Shown here in pieces: positions 8,530 to 15,763 of a stretch of DNA of 64,000 nt. Positions within the stretch are counted from its first letter, which is position 1. Every line of letters begins with the position of its first letter. The notes below the pieces were generated by a model. That model ran no database searches. It saw only the letters and a program-made list of their open reading frames with translations, and was not told where the DNA came from. Source of the DNA: Xylanimonas oleitrophica (lineage in GTDB: Bacteria > Actinomycetota > Actinomycetes > Actinomycetales > Cellulomonadaceae); contig NZ_QKWH01000006.1 of the NCBI RefSeq assembly GCF_003244315.1, positions 1-64,000 on the forward strand, in the 5' to 3' direction. A program made the position numbers and the translations under genes.

Positions 8530-8850
8530 TCAGGCCGGCGGGGCGGGCGGGACCACGGGGTTGCGGGACCAGAACTTGTGCTCGTCCGGCACCGCGGCCC
8601 ACAGCACCAGGTAGGCGATCACCTGGGGGCCGGGAAGGAACACCGAGGCCACGGTCAGCAGCCGCACCGCGGTGCGGTCCCAGCCGAAGTAGTCGGCGAC
8701 GGCGGCGCACACGCCGCCGATCATGCGCCCGTCGGCCGGGCGGAAGAACGGCCTGCGCGGCTTGGCGGCCGGGGGTGCGTACTGGGGGTGCGGCTGGCCG
8801 TAGCCCGGGTGCGGGCCGGAGGACTGGGGGATCGGGTTCTCGGTGCTCAT
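8530..8850 (-). CDS. PspC-domain small membrane protein
   Basis: A 106-residue protein. A Pro/Gly-rich cytoplasmic N-terminus (residues 1-35) precedes a PspC domain: RMIGGVCAAVADYFGWDRTAVRLLTVASVFLPGPQVIAYLVLWAAVP. That gives one clear membrane helix plus a re-entrant hydrophobic segment. PspC-type proteins act in envelope-stress signalling or as stand-alone membrane proteins in actinobacteria. The start is ATG 8850 with a GGAGAG Shine-Dalgarno sequence. It lies 20 bases from the macro-domain start and is read in the same direction. Confidence 0.85.
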   Translation of the reverse strand: MSTENPIPQSSGPHPGYGQPHPQYAPPAAKPRRPFFRPADGRMIGGVCAAVADYFGWDRTAVRLLTVASVFLPGPQVIAYLVLWAAVPDEHKFWSRNPVVPPAPPA

Positions 8851-8967
8851 GCTCTCCAGGCTCGCCGTCGCGCCCCGGCGGGCGATATCCGGTGGCGCCC
8901 TGATCCGCCCCTGATCGCGAGCGGTGGTTCCCCGAGTCTCGTCCCTGTGAGCTGGTCCCGGAGCGTG

Positions 8968-9001
8968 GGGGTGCCGGCGTCGCGCGGGACGCCGACACCC
9001 C
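8968..9001 (-). terminator. Hairpin terminator directly after hrpA
   Basis: A 14-base stem (8968-8981 with 8988-9001, one G-U pair) and a 6-base loop begin 1 base beyond the hrpA stop codon. Confidence 0.65.
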
Positions 9002-9002
9002 G

Positions 9003-12000
9003 CTACCAGCCGCTGGGGGAGAGGATCTTGCGGATCCGCTTCTCGCTGACGGGCCCGTCGGTGCCGAGCTGCTGCGCGAACAGGGAGACCCGCAGCTCCT
9101 CGATCATCCACCGCACCTCGGCGAGCTCGGCGGCCCGTGCCGGGTCGGCGGGGCCGGCGGCGTAGGTGGCTCGCGCCTTGGCGTACGCCTCCTCGACGTC
9201 GTGCACGCGCCAGGCGAGCTCGGCGTCGCGGTGCGGGTTGCTCTGCGCCTTCTCGAGCCGGTACGACGCCGCGCGCAGGTAGCGCACCAGGTGGGGCAGG
9301 CGCCGCGGTGGTGTGGCGGTGACGAAGCCGTCGTGGACGAGCGTGGCGGCGTGGTCGCGGACGTCCTGGAGCGTGTTGAGCAGGGCGAGCGACGAGGTGG
9401 CGCGGACCTCGCCCTCCAGCGTGCGCCAGGCGGCGAGGGCGGCGACGACGTGCCCGGCGACACGGTACGTCTCGTCCTCCAGGTGCCGGCGCACGTGCTC
9501 CTTCGCCGCCTTGTACGTCTCAGCGCTGCGGATCTGTACAGCATCTGGGCCGGCGGGCGTGCCCGGCGCGAGGTCGGTGTCCCCGCTGGTCAGCGCCACG
9601 ACAGCGGCGAGCTGCAGGTCTCCCGCCAGCGCGTCGGTGCTCCGGTACGGGCTGGCCGCGAGCGTCAGCGCCTGCTTGCCCGTCCACCGGGAGGTGACCC
9701 GGCCGGCCGCCAGCGCCGTCTCCGACAGCAGCAGCCGCCGCACCCCTCGCGCGTGCGTCGGGGGCTGCTCGGCGGCGTCCGCCAGGATGCGCAGCGCCAC
9801 CGTGGGCTCGTGGCGCGGACCCGGCTCCTCGACCAGCGCCGGGTAGCCGCGCACGACGACGCCGCCACCGAGGTCGGTGGAGACGGCATGGGGCAGGGTG
9901 CCGTCGGGCAGGTCCTCGGGCCAGGTGGTCAGCCCGGTGCGCTCGGCGACAGCGGGCCCGACCGGCGCTTGCGCACCCGGCGGGGCCGTGCCCACGCCGG
10001 GCCCCTTGCCGCCACCGCGACCTGGTGCACCGTCGGCGTCCGCGCCCGGTCGCGCAGCCGCAGCACGCGCCTCCTCCAGCGCGACGCCGACGGCGCCCTT
10101 GACCGCCGCGCGCACGGCGGCCTCGGCCTGCGGGGCCAGGCGGCGCTGCAGCGACAGCAGGTCCTTGGACTCGTCGAGCACCACCGGCCCCGCAGCACGA
10201 CCACCCCGCGCGCGGCCCCTGCCGCGGCCACCCGACGTCGTCGTGCCTGCCACGTCCTCCACCCGGAACGTCACGCGCAGGTGGGCGGGCAGCCGCTCCA
10301 CGCGCTCGGCGTCCCACACGTCGTCGGGCACCACGACGTCGCGCAGGCGTCGCACCGCACGCGAGAACGCGGCGTGGAACGGCTCCGCCATGTCCCCGGC
10401 CCGCGTCATGTCCTCCCACGTCGGAGTGTTCTCCCGCAGCCACGCGGCGACCTCGCGGCCGACGTCGGGCGCCGGGACGAGCTGCACGCGCACCGCCTTG
10501 GGCAGCGAGCGGATCGTGGCCACGCACAGCTCCTCCAGGAGCCCGGGGACCATCCAGTCGAAGCCCGCGGGGGAGAGGCGGGGCAGCACCGAGAGCGGCA
10601 CGTGCACGGTGACGCCGTCGGCGTCCTGCCCTGGCCGGAACTGGTACGTCAGGGGCAGCGTGACCTCGCCCTGCGTCCACGCCTCGGGGAACTCGGAGGG
10701 GTCCACGGCCTCGACGTCCACGAGGTCCTCGAGGCGGAAGGTGAGCAGGTCCGGCTGGTCGTGCCGGGCCTTGGACCACCAGCGGTCGAAGTGCCGGGCG
10801 CTGACCACGGACGAGGGGATGCGCTCGTCGTAGAAGGCGAACAGGTCGTCCTCCGAGGCCACCAGGCCGCGCTGGCGCGAGCGCGCCTCGACCTGCTCGG
10901 CCTCCTCCAGCAGCCGCCGGTTCTCCGCGAAGAACGGGTGGTGGGTGGTCCACTCGCCCTGCACCAGGGCGTGGCGGATGAACATCTCCCGCGCGGCCTC
11001 CGGGTCCACCTTGGCGAACAGCACCGGCCGGTCGCTGACGATGGGCACGCCGTACAGCAGCACCTTCTCGGTGGCCATCGCGGCGCCCTGCTTGGTGGAC
11101 CAGTGCGGGTCGGAGTAGGTGCGCCGGGCCAGGTCGCCGGCCAGCTCCTCGGCCCACTCCGGCTGGATGCGCGCCACGTCCCGGGCCCACAGGCGGGAGG
11201 TCTCCACCAGCTCGCCCGCCATGATCCAGGCCGGCGGCTTCTTGCTCAGCGGCGACCCGGGGAAGATCGCGAACCGGGCCCCACGGGCACCCAGGTACTC
11301 GTTGCGGGCCCGCTTGGCGGCCTGGCGCAGCGCGCGGGCACGGGCCTCGCCCTTGAGGTGGGCCACCGAGGACGCCTTGATCTCGCCCGTGTCCTGCATG
11401 CCGATCTGCGAGAGCAGGCCCGCGAGCAGGGCGCGGTGCACCGTCTCGCCGTCCCACTCGCGGCGCAGCTCGCCACGCACCGGCTGGTCACCAGCGGTGC
11501 TCGTGCCCGTGCCCGTGTCAGGACCAGCGCCCGCAGAACCCTGCGCCGCCTCTGACACGAGGGTGCGCGGGGCGCGGGCCTTGTACGACATGTCGATGCC
11601 CAGCTCGCCGGACATCTGCCGCAGCTGCGCCACGACGTCCTGCCACTCGCGCACGCGCAGGAAGTTCAGGTGCTCGGCCTTGCACAGGCGGCGGAACGCC
11701 GAGCTGCTCAGCTCGTGCTGCTGCTCGCGCACGTACTCCCACAGGTTCAGGTAGGAGAGGAAGTCCGACGTCGGGTCCACGAACCGCGCGTGGAGCTGGT
11801 CGGCCCGCTCGCGCACCTCGGCCGGGCGCTCGCGCGGGTCCTGCACCGAGAGCGCTGCCGCGATGATCGCCACCTCACGGGCCACCCCCAGCCGGGAGCC
11901 CTCGATGATCATCCGGGCCAGGCGGGGGTCCATGGGGAGCTGGGCGAGGGTGCGCCCGACGGCGGTGAGCCGCGTCGTCGTCGCGCCCGCCGTGGTGCCA

Positions 12001-13847
12001 GAAGCCGTGGTGCCAGAAGCGGCGCCCGCAGCGCCCTGCGCCGGTTCGGGGACGGTCTCGAGGGCACCGAGCTCGCGCAGCAGCGTCACGCCGTCGCGCA
12101 CCGCCCGCGTGTCCGGCGGCTCCACGAACGGGAACCGCGCCACGTCGTCGGGCGTCTCCACCACGCCCACGGAGATCATCTGCAGCAGCACCGACGCCAG
12201 CGAGGTCCGCAGGATCTCCGGCTCGGTGTACTCGGGCCGGTTCTCGAAGTCCTCCTGCGAGTACAGGCGGATCGCGACGCCGTTCGCCACGCGCCCCGAG
12301 CGCCCCGAGCGCTGGTTGGCGCTCGCCTGGGAGATCGGCTCGATGGGCAGCCGCTGCACCTTGGTGGCCTTGGAGTAGCGCGAGATGCGCGCCAGACCCG
12401 TGTCCACCACGTAGTGGATGCCGGGCACGGTCAGCGACGTCTCGGCCACGTTGGTGGACAGCACGATGCGCCGGCCCGGGTGCGCGGAGAACACCCGGTG
12501 CTGCTCGGCCGCCGAGAGACGCGAGTACAGCGGCAGGATCTCCACGTGGTCCGGGCGCCTCGCGTCCCGCGTGCGCTCGCCGAGGTGGCCCTCGAGCGCG
12601 TCCATGGCGTCGTGGATCTCGCGCTCGCCGGAGAGGAACACGAGGATGTCCCCGGGGCCCACGGCCATCAGCTCGTCGCACGCCTCGACGATGCCCGTGA
12701 CGAGGTCCTTCTCCTCGCCCTTGCCCTTGCGGAGCCCCGAGTCGGGGTCCACGTCGGGGGAGAGGGGCCGGTACCGGATCTCGACCGGGTAGGTGCGCCC
12801 CGAGACCTCCACCACGGGCGCACGGTCCCTGGGGTCGCTCTGGTCCTGCGCTGCGCTCCCGGCGGCTGCCTCGCTGCGCTCGGCCCCCACCGTCCGCTGT
12901 GCTCCGGCCCAACGCGCACGGTCCCTGGGGTCGCTCTGGTCCTGCGCTGCGCTCCCGGCGGCTGCCTCGCTGCGCTCGGCCCCCACCGTCCGCTGTGCTC
13001 CGGCCCAACGCTCCAAGGAGGAGGGCGAGAAGTGCGCCGCGAACCGCTCCGAGTCGATCGTCGCGGAGGTGATGATCACCTTGAGGTCCGGGCGGCGCGG
13101 CAGCAGCCGTGACAGGTAGCCGAGCAGGAAGTCGATGTTGAGGGACCGCTCGTGCGCCTCGTCGATCACGATGGTGTCGTACGCCAGCAGGTCCGGGTCG
13201 CGCTGGATCTGCGCCAGCAGGATGCCGTCGGTCATGACCTTGACGAGCGTCTGCTCGCTCGACTGGTCGGTGAACCGCACCTGGTAGCCCACGATCTCGC
13301 CGAGCGGGCTCTGGAGCTCCTCCGCGATGCGCTCGGCCACCGAGCGGGCCGCGATGCGCCGCGGCTGCGTGTGCCCGATCTGCCCGGCACGGCCCCGCCC
13401 CAGGTCGAGCAAGATCTTCGGCAGCTGTGTCGTCTTGCCCGAGCCCGTCTCGCCCGCGACGACCACGACCTGGTTCTCCGCGATCGCCCGCGCGATGTCC
13501 TCGCGCCGGGCGCTGACCGGCAGCTGCTCCGGGTAGGTGATCGGGGGCACGACGACGGCGGCCCGCGCCGCCGCCAGCCGCTCCAGGTGCTCGCGGGAGA
13601 CCCGCCGGGGGCCACGCTGCCGGTCCTGGCCCCGCTGGTCGCCGCGCTGCTCGCGCGGAGCGTCCGGGCGGGCGTCGTCGCGCCGCCCCCGGCCGCGGTT
13701 CCCCCGACGACGGCGCTGGCCGCCCTCGCGCACCGCCTCGCCGCCCAGCCGTGCCTCCCCGCCGGGTGCCGCGGCGGGCCGGGTGCCGCGCTCGCGCGAG
13801 GCACCGCCGTCGGCGGCGGGCGTGGAGGAGGAGGGGGAGGTGCTCAC
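9003..13847 (-). CDS. hrpA: ATP-dependent RNA helicase HrpA (DEAH box)
   Basis: A DEAH/RHA helicase of about 1614 residues, slightly longer than most. Walker A is GETGSGKTT (132-140), DEAH 229-232 and SAT 261-263. The RecA2 blocks STNVAETSLTVPGIHYVVDTG and QRSGRSGR follow, then the HA2/OB region and the long HrpA-specific C-terminal domain (DUF3418). Residues 1-90 are a basic, disordered, RGG-like tail. Two oddities stand out. Residues 280-343 are a perfect duplicate of a 32-residue segment inserted between the SAT motif and the next strand of RecA1. There is also a 15-base duplication (11991-12020) in a Thr/Gly loop. HrpA acts on RNA and stalled ribosomes in E. coli. Start: GTG 13847 with GAGAAT nearby as a possible leaderless -10. 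A TTG at 13874 is the alternative. Confidence 0.92.
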   Translation of the reverse strand: MSTSPSSSTPAADGGASRERGTRPAAAPGGEARLGGEAVREGGQRRRRGNRGRGRRDDARPDAPREQRGDQRGQDRQRGPRRVSREHLERLAAARAAVVVPPITYPEQLPVSARREDIARAIAENQVVVVAGETGSGKTTQLPKILLDLGRGRAGQIGHTQPRRIAARSVAERIAEELQSPLGEIVGYQVRFTDQSSEQTLVKVMTDGILLAQIQRDPDLLAYDTIVIDEAHERSLNIDFLLGYLSRLLPRRPDLKVIITSATIDSERFAAHFSPSSLERWAGAQRTVGAERSEAAAGSAAQDQSDPRDRARWAGAQRTVGAERSEAAAGSAAQDQSDPRDRAPVVEVSGRTYPVEIRYRPLSPDVDPDSGLRKGKGEEKDLVTGIVEACDELMAVGPGDILVFLSGEREIHDAMDALEGHLGERTRDARRPDHVEILPLYSRLSAAEQHRVFSAHPGRRIVLSTNVAETSLTVPGIHYVVDTGLARISRYSKATKVQRLPIEPISQASANQRSGRSGRVANGVAIRLYSQEDFENRPEYTEPEILRTSLASVLLQMISVGVVETPDDVARFPFVEPPDTRAVRDGVTLLRELGALETVPEPAQGAAGAASGTTASGTTAGATTTRLTAVGRTLAQLPMDPRLARMIIEGSRLGVAREVAIIAAALSVQDPRERPAEVRERADQLHARFVDPTSDFLSYLNLWEYVREQQHELSSSAFRRLCKAEHLNFLRVREWQDVVAQLRQMSGELGIDMSYKARAPRTLVSEAAQGSAGAGPDTGTGTSTAGDQPVRGELRREWDGETVHRALLAGLLSQIGMQDTGEIKASSVAHLKGEARARALRQAAKRARNEYLGARGARFAIFPGSPLSKKPPAWIMAGELVETSRLWARDVARIQPEWAEELAGDLARRTYSDPHWSTKQGAAMATEKVLLYGVPIVSDRPVLFAKVDPEAAREMFIRHALVQGEWTTHHPFFAENRRLLEEAEQVEARSRQRGLVASEDDLFAFYDERIPSSVVSARHFDRWWSKARHDQPDLLTFRLEDLVDVEAVDPSEFPEAWTQGEVTLPLTYQFRPGQDADGVTVHVPLSVLPRLSPAGFDWMVPGLLEELCVATIRSLPKAVRVQLVPAPDVGREVAAWLRENTPTWEDMTRAGDMAEPFHAAFSRAVRRLRDVVVPDDVWDAERVERLPAHLRVTFRVEDVAGTTTSGGRGRGRARGGRAAGPVVLDESKDLLSLQRRLAPQAEAAVRAAVKGAVGVALEEARAAAARPGADADGAPGRGGGKGPGVGTAPPGAQAPVGPAVAERTGLTTWPEDLPDGTLPHAVSTDLGGGVVVRGYPALVEEPGPRHEPTVALRILADAAEQPPTHARGVRRLLLSETALAAGRVTSRWTGKQALTLAASPYRSTDALAGDLQLAAVVALTSGDTDLAPGTPAGPDAVQIRSAETYKAAKEHVRRHLEDETYRVAGHVVAALAAWRTLEGEVRATSSLALLNTLQDVRDHAATLVHDGFVTATPPRRLPHLVRYLRAASYRLEKAQSNPHRDAELAWRVHDVEEAYAKARATYAAGPADPARAAELAEVRWMIEELRVSLFAQQLGTDGPVSEKRIRKILSPSGW
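12818..13011. repeat. Perfect tandem duplication of a 96-base unit inside hrpA
   Basis: The two copies have a period of exactly 96 bases (12821-12916 and 12917-13012 in the same register, identical over 98 aligned bases). The length is a multiple of three, so hrpA stays open: each unit encodes a hydrophilic 32-residue peptide (residues 280-311 and 312-343). Relatives of HrpA such as the E. coli enzyme run directly from the ..RF..HF segment into ..V.EVSGRTYPVE.. with nothing comparable in between. Confidence 0.9.
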
Positions 13848-14005
13848 GACCGTCCATTCTCGCAAGAGACGCAAGGGGATTCCTCGCTGTTCGCGCTCGG
13901 CCTGCGCCTGGCGGTCCGGTCCGTGCCTGCGTCCGTCCCCAGGTCCGCGCCGGGGGTGCCGGCGGGCACGCCCCGGGTCCCCGCGGGGCGTGGTGGAATC
14001 GAGGG

Positions 14006-14854
14006 GTGCAGCCCCGCCCCCGCACCCGCCTCGACCTGGTCCCCCGCCGCGTGCGCGTGCACGCCGTCCAGGAGCTCTCCGGTTCCCTGCGCCGCATCAC
14101 GTTCCGTGACGTCGACGGCGCGGACCCGGCAGCGCCGACGTCGCTCGCCGCGCTCCGGGCGCCCGGCCCCGAGGACCACGTCAAGGTGTTCCTCCCGGAC
14201 CCGGCCACGGGCGAGCTGCACGCGCCGTGGGTCGCCCCCGACGGCGGCCTCCAGCGCCCCGCGGACGGCGTCTCCGTCTCCCGGGACTACACCGTGCGCG
14301 CCACCCGCACCTCCGGCGGCGTCGCCGAGGTGGACGTCGACTGGGTGCTGCACGGCGACGAGGGCCCCGCCTCCGCGTGGGCCGCTCGGGCGCAGGCGGG
14401 GGACGAGGTGGTGCTCGCCGGACCGCGCGGCAGCGTCGGGCTGCCCGATGGACTGTCCCGTCTCACCCTCGCCGTCGACGAGACCGGCCTGCCCGCCGCC
14501 GCGCGCTGGGTGGCCGCCGTCGGCCCGGGCGTGCCCGTCACCGCGATCGTGGAGATCGGCGACGACGTCGACGAGGCGTTCGTGGAGGCCGAGCTCGGCC
14601 ACGCCTCGGTCGAGATCCTCTACCGGACCGACGGGCCGGGGCAGATCGAGGAGGCCGTGCGATCTCTCGGTGGCCTCGAGGACGGCGAGCACCTCGTCGC
14701 GCTGGGGGAGGCCGGGGCGCTCGTGCCCGTGCGCCGCTACCTGCGCCGGGAGCTCGGCACCCCGGCCGAGCAGCTCACCGTCTCGGGCTACTGGCGCCGC
14801 GGCGTCGTCAACCTGGACCACCACCTGCCGCTCGACCCGAGCGACCCGGACTGA
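14006..14854 (+). CDS. Siderophore-interacting protein (FAD-dependent ferric-siderophore reductase, SIP family)
   Basis: A 282-residue SIP-family flavoprotein. The FAD-binding beta-barrel shows SRDYTVRATR (R-x-Y-T motif, about residues 92-101), followed by WVLHGDEGPASAWAARAQAGDEVVLAGPRGS, the family's HG-x-GPAS-WA-x6-GD block. The C-terminal SIP domain ends with SGYWRRGVVNLDHH. The family reduces ferric siderophores in the cytosol to release iron. No siderophore transporter is adjacent. The start is GTG 14006 with TGGAAT (13994-13999) in the exact leaderless position and no Shine-Dalgarno sequence. The gene is divergent from hrpA. Confidence 0.9.
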   Translation: MQPRPRTRLDLVPRRVRVHAVQELSGSLRRITFRDVDGADPAAPTSLAALRAPGPEDHVKVFLPDPATGELHAPWVAPDGGLQRPADGVSVSRDYTVRATRTSGGVAEVDVDWVLHGDEGPASAWAARAQAGDEVVLAGPRGSVGLPDGLSRLTLAVDETGLPAAARWVAAVGPGVPVTAIVEIGDDVDEAFVEAELGHASVEILYRTDGPGQIEEAVRSLGGLEDGEHLVALGEAGALVPVRRYLRRELGTPAEQLTVSGYWRRGVVNLDHHLPLDPSDPD

Positions 14855-14890
14855 CCGGGCTGCGTGACTGGGCTGCGTGACCGGGCTACG
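14852..14890. repeat. Three 13-base direct repeats spanning two convergent stop codons
   Basis: Units 14852-14864, 14865-14877 and 14878-14890 differ from each other by one base. The first begins with the stop codon of the SIP gene and the last contains the stop codon of the STAS gene on the other strand. Confidence 0.7.
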
Positions 14891-15212
14891 CGGCGCTCGC
14901 GGTGCGGAATCGGCCTCCGAGGTCGCACAGCTCCAGCACGAGGCGGACGCACGGCGGTGGCAGCCGCAGCCGGATCCCGCCCCGCGCCGCCCCGTCGAGC
15001 CGGAGCAGCAGCCGCAGCCCGGCCACGTCGAAGAAGGTCACCCCGGCCAGGTCCACCACGGGCTCGTGGGCCGGGACCATGCCGTCCACGTGCTCGTCGC
15101 AGTGGTGCAGGGCGGCGGCGTCGAGCTCGCCGGTGAACGTCAAGCTGTCGGTGTTCGCGACGACGCCGTAGGCGCGCGGGTGCGGAGGGAGAGGGTGGGA
15201 GAGAGCGCTCAT
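14886..15212 (-). CDS. STAS-domain protein lacking the phosphorylatable serine
   Basis: The 108-residue protein folds as a STAS domain (anti-sigma-factor antagonist, SpoIIAA type): LTFTGELDAAALHH, PVVDLAGVTFFDVAGLRLLLRLDGAA and a C-terminal helix. In phosphorylatable members the loop after the third strand reads D-S-S/T-G. Here it is D-V-A-G, so the usual serine switch is missing. It may be a constitutive antagonist or may bind a different ligand. The start is ATG 15212, with GGGGA upstream as a weak Shine-Dalgarno sequence. It is divergent from the leader-peptide region. Confidence 0.78.
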   Translation of the reverse strand: MSALSHPLPPHPRAYGVVANTDSLTFTGELDAAALHHCDEHVDGMVPAHEPVVDLAGVTFFDVAGLRLLLRLDGAARGGIRLRLPPPCVRLVLELCDLGGRFRTASAA

Positions 15213-15344
15213 CAAAGGGGGTCCCCAAGGCTGGTGGGACGACGCCCGGTACTAGAGCGAACCTCGAGCCTACGTGGCTTTCTGTGAGACGGCTAGGGCT
15301 GGCCTGTACTCGCTGGGTACGGAGGTAGTAACCTCCGGCTCACC

Positions 15345-15425
15345 ATGTCCGTCAGCTTCACGTGCCTGCTCACCGCGCGCCGCGACGTCGACCTTCGCCG
15401 GGTCGCCAGCGCGCTGTGTCGCTGA
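15345..15425 (+). CDS. Cysteine-type leader (attenuation) peptide, 26 residues
   Basis: A very short reading frame encodes a peptide with LLTARRDVDLRRVASALCR at its end. This matches the pattern of actinobacterial leader peptides (often ending L-x-R-R-x-V-D-L-x-R-V-A-S-A-L-C) found ahead of sulfur and cysteine genes. Ribosome stalling at the Cys codons there is thought to govern downstream expression. Cys codons lie at positions 7 and 25, the second just before the stop. A GGAGGT motif is 18 bases upstream, inside a small hairpin (15321-15336). It reads toward the symporter gene at 15764, implying control by cysteine availability. The assignment rests on the motif alone. Confidence 0.75.
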   Translation: MSVSFTCLLTARRDVDLRRVASALCR

Positions 15426-15763
15426 CCCTTCCTCCGCCCCGTCGCCGTCGACGGGCGCCCTGAGGCAACCCCTCCTGTCGCGCTGAGCGCCGGCTGCCGC
15501 ACCCACCGCCGCCGGCGGTGAGCCGCGTGCGGCCCTCCGGCCGCGTCCGCGCCGCTCCCCGCGTCGTCCACCGCGTCGTCCACCCGCGCGTCCGGACCTC
15601 GGCCCTCCTCTGGGCCGGGTCCGCGCACGGGCCGGTCGGACGGTGCGGTCGGACGGCGCGGTCGGACGGCGCCGGTGCGTCGTGCAGGACGGGTGCCCAC
15701 CCCGACCCTCGCCCCTGGCTCGTCGCCCTCACGCGCCCTCCGGCGCCCTCGAAAGGAAGAACC
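15426..15763 (+). promoter_or_regulatory. Long leader region with several GC-rich hairpins ahead of the symporter gene
   Basis: This stretch of 338 bases between the leader peptide and the GTG start holds hairpins at 15504-15520 (7-base stem) and 15529-15544 (6-base stem), plus a 13-base triple repeat at 15634-15672. A GAAAGGAAG Shine-Dalgarno sequence occupies 15751-15759. I see no other coding capacity. It is a plausible attenuator, but the alternative folds have not been modelled. Confidence 0.45.
15634..15672. repeat. Three tandem 13-base repeats
   Basis: Units start at 15634, 15647 and 15660 (GGTCGGACGG followed by T/C-G-C). The last two are identical and the first differs by one base. 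The repeat lies in the non-coding leader of the symporter gene. Confidence 0.75.

Noticed and set aside
9201-11555. 784-codon open frame on the plus strand opposite hrpA
   Set aside because: It is antisense to the conserved HrpA protein, rich in Arg/Gly/His/Pro with no domain, and explained by high GC content, which removes stop codons from shadow frames.
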